Part shown: in pieces, positions 11,485 to 25,860 of the stretch
Numbering within the stretch: the stretch's first letter is position 1
Layout of the letters: every line of letters begins with the position of its first letter
Origin: Trissonchulus latispiculum
Taxonomy: Eukaryota; Nematoda; Enoplea; Enoplida; Ironidae
NCBI GenBank assembly: GCA_030248195.1
Contig: JASAND010005702.1
Span: forward strand, 1-64,000
DNA length: 64,000 bases
Direction of reading: 5' to 3'
Notes under the pieces: model-generated
Told to the model about the DNA's origin: nothing
Databases searched by the model: none
Seen by the model: only the letters and a program-made list of their open reading frames with translations
Translations under genes and position numbers: made by a program

Positions 11485-12665
11485 ACGGTGCCACATGTGA
11501 AGTTTGAGTCCACGACAGTTAGTAAAATGCTGTTGTCTATTTGGATATTAAGTTAAGATCCTAGATTACAGGTGAATACCGGTGGTGTGTGACCTTGGAG
11601 GAATGTACAGTCCTGACCAACTTAAAGTCGGCAAAAGCCATTACCATAATTTATTAAATTTCACGCACAGTCAACGAGACTGGTTAATATAAAATGACAA
11701 AACCGCAATTAAACAAACTCACAAAATACCGAATAGAAATAGCGCGTACTCAAAATGCGACAATAAATAACTTATATTAACTTATATTAACAACCTTACC
11801 CAAGTCAAGCGCCCAATCAACTATTACGCAAATTACCAGAAACTAACGGATCATGAATATTAGCTAACTGACCTACGAATTTAGACAGAAGAACGGAGAA
11901 AACGCTGAGCGTTTAACAAAATGTACCACTAAATTACTTAGGCTTAGCGTCTCGACCATAATTTATATCTTTCCTGCCGGTGCTAACTTCACACGGTTTT
12001 TGGTTAATCGGATGCCTTTTCGAACTAGAGGGAGTAAGAAGCACTTATATTTTTAACTTGAAATGGTTCCGGCTCTGAATGTCAGTATGTCTGGTCCCCG
12101 GTTTTGCATTTACAAAGGTTTCCCATCAACTACTAGGGCTGGCGTTGAGGGAGTCACGTCCACGTCACACCGACTTAGCTCGAAGGAATTGCCCCTACCC
12201 AGCTCTTCCGGGTCGTCAATATACGACAATGAAGGGTGGCTTCACTTTTCTTGTCGCTCAGATTACCTTTGATGAAATTCTGAAGGATTTGGCATCTACC
12301 GAGCATCGCTATTGAAACTATTTCGTAGGAAGTTGTGTAACTTGTAACATTATTCGTTAAAAATAAATTCTTATGTAATCTAACGGAATTACATAACGCG
12401 AACTCGATGATCGAAGCCTAGTCTCAAGTTCGGAAATAATATATGTTAGTGCGAGTTAACTTATATTCTAAGTTAGAAACTGTGTATTTAAAATATCTGC
12501 CTAGTAATCGAAATTCCATATCACTACTTTAAATCTAAACTTTCCCAATATACCAGTTTCAAACTTAACCGTCGCATGACAAACCAAAACAATCAAATCA
12601 GTATGTAACACAACAGTAAAGACAAAGACACGAGGAACGGACTAATGAAGAGCACGACTGTGGAA
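11485..12665 (-). repeat. LTR of retrotransposon family A, right copy (inverted)
   Basis: This is the inverted counterpart of 3462-4635, alignable over essentially the full length with scattered substitutions and small indels. It contains the dispersed unit at 11975-12228. Left and right copies face each other with their internal sides inward. They therefore cannot be the two LTRs of one normally integrated element. Confidence 0.6.
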
Positions 12666-12738
12666 TTTATTAGCCGACAATACAGCGAACCCTATAAAAA
12701 GGCTCAGTCTTTTAGAATTTCATGAGAGAAACGAGAAT

Positions 12739-14413
12739 TTGGTAGACTCGAAGAACGCAGAGGTCAACTTTGGGGACTTTTATCGTATTTTGACGCCCCG
12801 ATACAGTAAGATCGTGGTACTCCAATTACAAAATCTGGGGGCCGAGGGGGACTCCCAAAAGTCAGGAGGGATATGTACCGGATATTCGCCTACAATTATG
12901 GGAAGGCAAAGGCCGAAGGCAAAGCCTCTGACAGAAAAGGGGTCAAGTTGGAAGGGGTCCTCCCACCCGAATTCCCGCTCCCTCCGCCCCAAAAATTAGC
13001 AGAGAGCCCAATCGCAGTCGGGGCGTCTGTGACAGCAGTTGCCTTTTCATCTGCTGACCGCCAGTACAGTGATAATTTGAAAAAACTTTTGGGAGGCCTG
13101 TGACCCGATCCCAAACTGGGGCTACCCGCCCCCAGGTCTCACAGTCTGCGGAGCCTCAGCCTTCTACGTCGCAGTCGGGGATCCCCGGGTTCTGCAGGAT
13201 GCTAACCCTTCCGAAATTCTAATTTCTGGAGAGGAAACCACAGTGAACTCACTGTCGGGGGGCCGGATATACTGCAGCCCCTGAACCAAATGCGGAGGAA
13301 CCTATTTAGACTGCTGGTCCCCAATTTGATGCTTATGACGATTCTATTGAAATTCAAAGGTCATATTTCCATGACGACCAGATGCTGACATCAGTGAAGG
13401 CATATTTAGACCGTAGATTGGAAGATATTAGTTATGCGTCAGTACCTGTCTTGGAATTGTTGGGGGAAAATAGTTCGGGGGACCCGCCAATCTGGGGGAC
13501 AAAAATCCCGAACTTTCTTCCAGTCAAAATTCTGAAAAGGACTTGATTCAGAAAGAACGTCGACACCCACCCTCTACTTCGGGGAATCCTGCAGCTTCGG
13601 CCCCTCCCCAAACTTCAATTTAAGGGATACCGGAAGTTCTCAGTCAACATCTATGGATGTAGTTCGTGTGGGGAAGCGCATCTCCCCCCTCCCCCACGAC
13701 AGGTCCCATCTACTTCTACGCATAATTCCCAACCTCACTCTACGTCTATTTTCGCCCCCTTCAGGGTTGTCAGTATGTCTCCACGTCACAGGGTCAGGTG
13801 GATCAACCCATCTTGGGAGTTCCTGGATTGGCCAGATTGGGTCAAGGGGGTTCACCGAATTTTGTCCAAAATTCGGGTTATGTTTGGCTCCCGCCGTCTG
13901 CTCAATACCCCCAAGGTAAGTATCAACGCTTTTCGCCATTTGTGCAACCACAGACTAGCCCTTATGTTAAAATTTCGTCAATTGCAGTATCGTAAAGAGC
14001 AAGTCCCTTTGCATCAGGCACAATATACGTATACTGTGCAAAACTGCCAACCTGTGCCGACTGCGGCACAACAGTATTATTACGCTGTCGATAATCACGG
14101 AAATCCAGTATACCTATATAACGCTCCACAACAAGTGCCTATGGGGCTCCTCCCATTGCTCTGAATTCAGTTTATACGTACGTACCAGTTTCGGGTACCT
14201 CTACAAATAGGATCGTTGGTTCAGCAACTAGTCAGACGGCGGGAACCACTCGACAGCCTGGTAATATTTCTGAATTCGTTTTGGGCAACTCACGGGTGGC
14301 CTCCGACTCTCCACATCAAGTCAGGGGGCGCCCCCAGTTTTTTGGTAATCGGCCACCATCGTAAAAAATGGTGCTCCTCTCCAAAAAAGGGTCATAAGGG
14401 TTACCAGGGTTAG
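12739..14413 (+). pseudogene. Degenerate gag-like coding remnant
   Basis: The base composition shifts to GC-rich, and open blocks succeed each other in different plus frames. They are 12739-12999, 12873-13103, about 13306-13545, 13545-13620, 13775-13990 and 13990-14163. The predicted peptides are rich in Ser, Thr, Pro, Gln and Tyr. One block contains an acidic helical-looking stretch (SYFHDDQMLTSVKAYLDRR). This pattern fits a broken retroelement gag or another low-complexity structural protein with at least four frame breaks. No zinc knuckle or enzymatic motif is seen, so the assignment rests on context among LTR elements. Confidence 0.4.
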
Positions 14414-15720
14414 CGCAGGTTTCACGCCGTCTCAAAAATTTCTGTCTGTGTATTGCCTGTTTAGTTGTTTATGTTAGTTAGTTTCAGCCGTCTGTTCGCT
14501 AGTCGTTTCGTCTGTTAGTCGGTCTGTCTGTAGAGTTTCGGCCACAGCCGATACAGTTAAAAAATATAAAAACCCCAGTCATAGTCCGAAAGGTCAGTCC
14601 AGACTCGTCTGTGAGCCGCGTAGTTCGCAGGCGTGGAGACAGTCTGGCTCCACTTTTAAGCTTTAGCTAGTTTTAACATCACGTTTTACCTCTAAAATTA
14701 CGGCTTGAGCGCTCAAAACTAGTGTAATCCAGTTTTATCCTTGTTTAACTTTTGTGGCAACTGGGTTCATTTCCGCGCCGTATCAGGCGGCGGAAAAAGG
14801 AGGTATTTTGTGGGATATTATGCATTGAATGGCTTAGTGCTGACTGCGCAGCAGCCTAGCAGAAAATTATGATGATTACTATTTTTGTATTTCGGAGTGA
14901 CAACGTATTTGTTTCATTCAAATTGCCATATAATTGATTCGAAAATTACAAGTGGAATAACAAATCTAATTTCTTGTTATGATTAGCTACAGTGCTAGAT
15001 TTATTAGTATAAACGTAATGATGGAAGCCCCTTTTGGCAGTTAGTCGATTGGTTTGCCCTTGGGTAATTTAGTACGTTGTTGGAGTCGAAGTTGGGGTAA
15101 CGTTTATTGGGTGTCCGTAGGCGTAGATTGGGGGATTGGGGGGTCTTTTCTTCCCGTTTTGGGTCATGTTTTGATAAAGTTGAGTTAAGCTCTGTCTCTA
15201 ATATTCCGTGTTGTACAATTTTGTGCAAGTTATTAATTTTTTGGAAGTATGAATATATTGTTGCCAAGGTTTGCACTATTTTGGTGAAGTAAATTTGTCA
15301 GGCCGTGCTCTTTAGGGGCTTCTTGATTTAGTTTAGCCTTGCTATTGCTAAGTTAGGTCCCTGAACTCAATCTAATACTCTAGTAGTTGTATCTCGCTCT
15401 CTGATACTTTCTACGCCTAGGAAACACGAACCGAGTTCCGACCTGCAATCGTTTACTGAGACTAGTACAATAGTTTATTAGGCGACGCAAACGCAAACTC
15501 CCTATAGCTACAACATAAAAAGACAGAAGCGATAGAAGTAACAAGAACTGCAGTGAAGGATTTATAATTGTCTATAAAAGTATGTCCTTACACAGTTGGA
15601 CTAAAATCTGCCAGCAGAATCTGAAGTGGTAGCGTTGATTGATTAGGCACGTTTAATAAACCTCGGGCAACTTCCAGGGAGGTTCCGGCAAATTATTCAA
15701 TTAATACCGGCAACTTATGC
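14414..15720. other. No gene recognised; TATA-like box and purine tract
   Basis: A TATA-like sequence (AATATAAAAACC) lies near 14565, and a purine tract (GGCGGAAAAAGGAGG) lies near 14790-14804 directly before TGTGGGATATT. These could be remains of an LTR or leader belonging to the preceding gag-like remnant, but I found no second copy. The rest shows only short unremarkable frames. Confidence 0.3.
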
Positions 15721-15956
15721 AAACTTCTCGCCGCAGAAGGCTAACCTGAAGTACCCCTACGCTGGGTTAGTTTCAGCTTGTTAAGTTAACCGAGTGTAGG
15801 TGACATTTTGTCAGTCAGCCTTAGCTTAAAGCTATTAACAGCACTATGCAAGCTAAGGCTAGCTGACCAATTGCCACCTACGCCAGGTTAGCTTAGCAAG
15901 CTGAAACTAACCCAGTGTAGGGATACTTCAGGTTAGCTTTCCGCGGCGGGAAGTTT
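15721..15956. mobile_element. 236-bp fold-back MITE
   Basis: Inverted arms cover nearly the whole element: AAACTTC.CGCCGC.G opens it and its complement closes it. GGTTAGTTTCAGCTTG and CAAGCTGAAACTAACC, then TTAGCTT..AAGCTAA, follow inward around a centre at about 15835-15850. There is no coding capacity. No clear target duplication was found. Confidence 0.8.
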
Positions 15957-16021
15957 GACGCATGCATTTCACGTCTACGGATATCTGTTCACAGATAAAA
16001 TGATTTTTCTTTGATATTAAG

Positions 16022-20749
<4,728 letters not shown>

Positions 20750-20987
20750 CAGGCAATTAGTAAAGATAGCGGAATTTAGTTATTCATAGCAATAGGAGAT
20801 CAGAGACAATCTATGACGCGTGCCTGTGTCAAACTCACAGTTTTCATCTCGTTGTACTAATAGAATAGATAATATGTCAGTATGAAACGCTTATGTTATC
20901 ATGCAAAGTCATGCTATGTCTGGCCATGCAAAAAACCGAAAAGAACGAAAAAATGTGTTATCTAATGGAATTAGGCTAAGAATTAAA

Positions 20988-20993
20988 AATAAA
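20988..20993 (+). terminator. Polyadenylation signal AATAAA of the MFSD8-like gene
   Basis: A canonical AATAAA lies 239 bases after the stop codon, followed by a T run. It is the nearest canonical signal downstream of the gene. Confidence 0.5.
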
Positions 20994-21499
20994 TTTTTTT
21001 AGATGAATCTTGAACAAAAACTAAAGACCCTCTCCCACATTATGTCATTTTTATCATGGACGCAATCACTTTACTATCTTTGAAGAACAAACAAAATAAT
21101 GAAAGTCGGTGTTTAGCACAAGGTTTCGGGCAACAAATTTGTGAACATTTCAACTTTGAGAGCTAATTCCGGATCGGAGTCTGCGACAAATTGATGAAGG
21201 TTACCCCATCTCTTAAATCTTTGAAGCATGCTTCTAGTCTGTACTCAATTGCAATTTTGGCCGGCAATTTTTCAAGGTCTTGGCAATTTTAAGGAAGACT
21301 CTGAGATACCTCTTAATTAAGGGACTAACCAAAAAGATCTTTTTCCAAAGTAGCTTCAATTAATCCTCTTCTTGGTTGTGCTATTAACGCATTCAAATAG
21401 CAAATCGCTTTCCAGTGATCCCAACTATTTTTTCAAATCATTTCCATATTTCTGAAAATCGGGATCGTCTCAGAGAAATAGTTTTGTCCTGAGGTATTT

Positions 21500-22473
21500 C
21501 TATATCTACTTCAGCTAGACCGTTATAGACCGTACAATGTATTTGCTTGAATCTGAGTAATCACTTAACTGAATGTGATAATAGATCCGTTCAGGAGAGA
21601 CTGAAATATTCGTCTGTAAACTGCATAGTTGGGGAATCTTTTCAGCCGTTTTCCAACTCGCATACTTCTCCGTCAGATCGAAACCTCCATCCTTGGTTGC
21701 CTGAAAGATCAGTTCAGTTCTTTCTGTTTTCTTTAGTCTACCCTCCGGATTTTGATTCCTATCCAGTTCGTAGTCGTGTCCATTTGGCTCATTGTACTTA
21801 AGCTCAACTCTGGCTCCGTCAATGTTGCCATATACTGTAGCCACATTGGCTCCTCCTCTCCTTTTTGTAGCCACCTTTTGAATTAACAATCTTGGTGGGC
21901 TTCCATTAGGCATACAATGCCTACTGGCCTTCGGGCATCGACATAGGGTGCACCAGGGGTACAGGGCACTAACATCGAAACAAAAATTTGGGCTACTTTA
22001 AAGCCATTAGTAATTTCTGTGACCTTGGCATCATCATCTATGAAATACTAAGAACGACTATATTATGTTTAATTAGTTTGTGCCAATTTTGAGTGAATCT
22101 TTCCCACAACGGGAGAAGTGTAAATTTTGGAATTTTATTCATCATGCGTTTGTATAATCCAGGAAGATAAATAGCCCCACTTTTAAACATATCAATTCCC
22201 GTTGTTCTCCAAAATTCTACTCTTCTAATATTCTACTCTACTCTACTCCAAATCTCTTCCGCAGATTGAAGGAAGGACCCTACATCTAAGTTGGCATCCC
22301 AGAATAACTGATCTCATGCTGTCTTAATTTTATTTTTTCCAAGCTGCAACGCCTCCTGTAAAGTTACCATTTCATTTCAATTCTTGCCAAAGGGTTGAGC
22401 AATGCAAATCACGGTGGGCAATTCTTGATCGATGAATAAAAGAAAAGTGAAAGCCACATATATGGAAAGCTCC
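21500..22473 (-). pseudogene. Decayed minus-strand coding region, possibly a second protein-primed polymerase B
   Basis: Read on the minus strand, several open blocks follow one another, separated by stops and frame breaks. One contains FWDANLDVGSFLQSAEEIW and another GIDMFKSGAIYLPGLYKRM. These resemble the segment between exonuclease and polymerase motifs of protein-primed family-B polymerases (N.DV.PF..A......GIDMFKDG.S.PGL). A further open frame at 21515-21913 has no clear assignment. The region is interrupted by the LTR element at 22474. Its upstream part lies at 31457-31600. The identification is tentative. Confidence 0.4.
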
Positions 22474-22845
22474 TGTTGAGAATCAACTAAAAACAAGTGT
22501 TGCAACTTAATCTTAAAAACAAACACTAAAATTGATGGTTGCTGTTTGTACAGTCTTTAGTCTGTTAGCTAAATTGATCAGCTTAGATCTGATCTTATGA
22601 ATCAGTTGATGTTTGATTTTGTAACGAGTCGGTTGGGTACCTGTACTTCGCTGCTACATTAAAAGCATTGTTACGCCACCAATCTGGTAGTTGGTCAAGG
22701 ATGCCTACTTCAACGATGGTCCTGATTTGGTAAAGTTTAGTTGAGTTTAGGTAAATTCTTGGATTTAGGCCCGGTCTAAGTACCTGCAGTCGTACCGCCT
22801 CTGAATTCCACCTTAGGTCCAGACAGCTGAGGTAGGGATTTAACA
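22474..22845 (+). repeat. 5' LTR of the gag-only retrotransposon (372 bp)
   Basis: It starts TGTTGAGAATC and ends GGATTTAACA. The first 131 bp and last 98 bp closely match the 3' LTR at 31077-31456, but 22605-22747 does not. It is preceded by CTCC at 22470-22473, repeated after the 3' LTR at 31457-31460. The candidate primer-binding site TGGCGACCGTG begins two bases after its end. Confidence 0.85.
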
Positions 22846-24387
22846 TATGGCGACCGTGCACAGTTTGACTCTGTCTGGTTGACCATCACTTTTTGACGAA
22901 AATTTCGAATTTTCAAAATTTCGAAATTTATTACGATTTTGATATTTTCTATTTTTCTAGTTTATTTGTAATTTAGATAATTAGTTTTGATTAGTTTTTC
23001 TTAGTTTTTATTGAGTTTATTCTATTCTTTGAATTTTTCAAATTATTGAGATGATTGAGCTAGTTCATAGCTACCTTCATTCTGAAATTTTCTATACTAG
23101 TCAGAAATGAATTCTCCGTGTTTTTCTGTACCCCCCCAGTAGGAATTTTCAAATTTTCAATCGACAGAATTTTTTCTAGGACCCCCATTTTGATTTTGCA
23201 CTGTCGGTTACGTACGTAAAAATTGAATTTTCATAGGCCTAGATTTTTCTGTAAAAGCTTTCTGGAAACCGATTTTTGGTCATTTTAGTACGATTAGGCG
23301 GTAAACAAGCTGTGATAAACGTGCCCCCCTTCAAAATTTCGATTTCGGTTCAAAAAAGATAAAAATCGATTTTGACCTAAAATCGCCAATTTTGACCAAA
23401 AAATCGACGAAAAATTTAATTTTTGGCCGACTTTTCTAGTTTCAAGGGTTAACAACGATTGGATAACATCAACGCCATCACGCTAGACCTGTAATTTGAA
23501 GATTTTCCGGAAAATGACCAATTTTCTAAAAACCCCCCCTGTCAAATTTTTTTTTTGAGATTCGGACATAGTCATTTTTTGAGCTAATTTTTGGAAGTAG
23601 GTATTTGGACCCCCCTATAGGTTTCAGTAGGTGCTCCACTCGTTTCTGAGCACAAAAATATCAGATTTTGTCCAAATTTTGGAAAAATTTTCCATTTTGG
23701 CACCGATTTTCCGATTTTTCATATTTTCAGTCGCGGTGCCCCCCTAGTGATTTTTCAATTTTGAGTGTTTTTGTCGGTTTTGAGCCTATCTACGACTAAA
23801 ACTACGGTCGTAGAACGTATCCTAACTGCAGATTCCCAGGATTTCTAGAATTTTTGCGATTTTGCCCTAAAACGGATACTTTTTCAGTTTTTGGTCTTTG
23901 GCCCCACTATAGTTGAATTTTAATTTTCGGTGATTTTCCCAATTTTGCCCAATCATACGGTTAATTCCACGAACGTACAGCGTAACTACGCTAGAACTGC
24001 TAGGTTTTGTTTAGATTTTCCCTATTTTCGCCAAAATTTTAGATTTTTCCATTTTTTGTCGACGTGCCCCCCTTGTGTGTTTTTTCTAATAACTCCCGAT
24101 TTTCGGACTTTTTTCTTGGAGCGACGGTAGTACGAGCCGTAGAATATTTTGTTGAGTCTTTTGTCACGATTCCATCATATTTCCAGTGATTTTTCCCTAG
24201 ATTTGACATTTTTTTTGTTTTGACCCAATAGTCGATTTTTGACCACTCCAGCTTTTGAGCAGATTTTTGAAATTTTTGTTCTGGAATACCATCTACGACC
24301 TCAACTAAAGGCGTAGATCAATTGTTTGAGTTAATTCTGACATTTTGCGACTAGTTTTCTTGGTTTTGGACGACTTTTTTCCAATTT
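22846..24387 (+). other. Untranslated leader of the gag-only element
   Basis: The candidate primer-binding site is 22848-22858. TGG plus CGACCGTG would pair with a tRNA ending CACGGTCGCCA, which I recall as tRNA-Arg-like. The remaining 1.5 kb is T-rich and has no coding frame. It shows quasi-periodic blocks, GATTTTTC-type words followed by C runs (for example GTGCCCCCCT at about 23321, 23738 and 24063), suggesting old tandem duplication. Confidence 0.6.
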
Positions 24388-25860
24388 TTGCGAAAAATTT
24401 CGACAATCGATAATTCTGCGCAAGAGCGTTTGCAAAGGCATAGAGAAAGTTGGGATAATCTTTTTGATCAATTCGCTGACTTACGCGCTCAAATCATTCC
24501 TGTGGTAACTAGAGCTCAGCATAGGCAGCATTTGAAAAATATGGCGGATATCAAAACCTATATTGCGCTTTTTAAGAGCTTAAGTCCCTATAACGGCAGA
24601 GAAACTACTTTGACTCCAGAGGAATGGATCACAAGTTTTGAGGCAATTATCCGTGCTCATGAGATCCCTGAGGAAAAGAAACGCTCCCTATTGCTAGCCA
24701 AAATTGGGGAAACTGTCCTTCATCGACTTTCTTCTCTTGGACTTCCGGATACGTACGAAGAATTGGTCAAACTTTTGAAGCTTTTGTACGAACCTGTGAC
24801 AAGGACAGCGGCTGAACATTCGAGAAATTTCTATGTACGTATTCAAAAGGAGGACGAAAAGGTACAAGATTTTGCCGCTGACTTGGAAATTTTAGCTAGA
24901 AAAGCTTTCCCGAACGAGAATGACAACGGAAGGGCAGTGAACATTTTTGAACAGCTCCGTAAAGGCCTTCGTTCTGATTTAAAAACCTTGGGCGTTTCCC
25001 TCCTAGCTGATTTGGAATGTTGGGGACAGAACATGGAAAAATTGCGCAAAATTGTGATTCAGCTTTCGCGGTTGGAGGAGGAACAAACTCAAGATTCGTC
25101 GACCTCCACTTCCAATTCCAAAAAGGAATCAAAGACGAAAGCGAAGGTCTGTAGTGTCTCTACCGCCGAAAACTCGGAGCAGGATGAAAAATTGTCCAAA
25201 CTGCAGTCCCAACTTTTTGATATGAAGCTGAAAAACGCGCAATTGGAAATCGATTTGGAAGCGGTCAAAGCAGGCAAAAGGGAAGCTCAAATTTGTACTG
25301 TGAAGGCTTCTACTTCTACCGAATTTTCTACGGTTGCTGCCGCCCAAGCTACGCCATCTACTTCTACGCAGTCTCCGCCAGCCCAGCAGCAGAATTCTAA
25401 CCAACGATCTCCTCAGTCCCCGCGTGATCTCAGTAATGTGACTTGCTACGAATGCGGAAATTTGGGACATATAGCTTCAAATTGTGCCCTGCGTACCAAT
25501 CGAGACAATTCAAATTTTCGGCGCGGTCGTGGACGTGGTAATTTCCGTGGCAATAACCGCGGCAACTACCAAAACCGAAATTGGAATCAAAATTTGCGCT
25601 CAAATTGGAACAACAGTGATAATAACAATTGGTCTCGAAATAATTCTCGTGGTTCCGGGGGTAATCGTGGAAATTCCCATAGGCGCGGTTCTCGTCCAGA
25701 TGTTTTCATGGATGCTAGCGGTCAGGCATTCCAAATTATGTCCTACGAGCAATATCAACTGGCGCAACCTAATGTTTCCTATATTGTTCCTCTAAATTCT
25801 AGCGGCCAGAATTTTCAGATTGCGGGAGGCGTAACCTCCAGGGCTCCCAACCCGCAGTAA
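24388..25860 (+). CDS. gag: Gag polyprotein of an LTR retrotransposon
   Basis: The intact frame is 490 codons counted from a TTG. The first ATG in frame is at 24541 (residue 52), giving a protein of about 439 residues starting MADIKTYIALF. The middle has the helical capsid-like pattern of Ty3/Gypsy gag (EEWITSFEAIIRAHEIPEEK, then LRSDLKTLG). A CCHC zinc knuckle, CYECGNLGHIASNC, is at residues 353-366. An Arg/Gly/Asn-rich tail (RRGRGRGNFRGNNRG) follows, expected to bind nucleic acid. A Ser/Thr/Gln-rich linker and a likely coiled coil (residues 265-300) precede the knuckle. The frame is undamaged, suggesting recent selection. The gene overlaps the next frame by 58 bases. Confidence 0.85.
   Translation: MRKISTIDNSAQERLQRHRESWDNLFDQFADLRAQIIPVVTRAQHRQHLKNMADIKTYIALFKSLSPYNGRETTLTPEEWITSFEAIIRAHEIPEEKKRSLLLAKIGETVLHRLSSLGLPDTYEELVKLLKLLYEPVTRTAAEHSRNFYVRIQKEDEKVQDFAADLEILARKAFPNENDNGRAVNIFEQLRKGLRSDLKTLGVSLLADLECWGQNMEKLRKIVIQLSRLEEEQTQDSSTSTSNSKKESKTKAKVCSVSTAENSEQDEKLSKLQSQLFDMKLKNAQLEIDLEAVKAGKREAQICTVKASTSTEFSTVAAAQATPSTSTQSPPAQQQNSNQRSPQSPRDLSNVTCYECGNLGHIASNCALRTNRDNSNFRRGRGRGNFRGNNRGNYQNRNWNQNLRSNWNNSDNNNWSRNNSRGSGGNRGNSHRRGSRPDVFMDASGQAFQIMSYEQYQLAQPNVSYIVPLNSSGQNFQIAGGVTSRAPNPQ

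Noticed and set aside
13916..13987. Possible 72-nt intron with GTAAGT donor and TTGCAG acceptor
   Set aside because: The flanking frames belong to a degenerate gag-like remnant. Removing the segment does not restore the better upstream frame, which meets a stop at once. I treat it as chance.
25803..25860. A standard -1 slippery heptamer joining gag to ORF2
   Set aside because: The overlap was read codon by codon and no X XXY YYZ heptamer in the gag frame was found.
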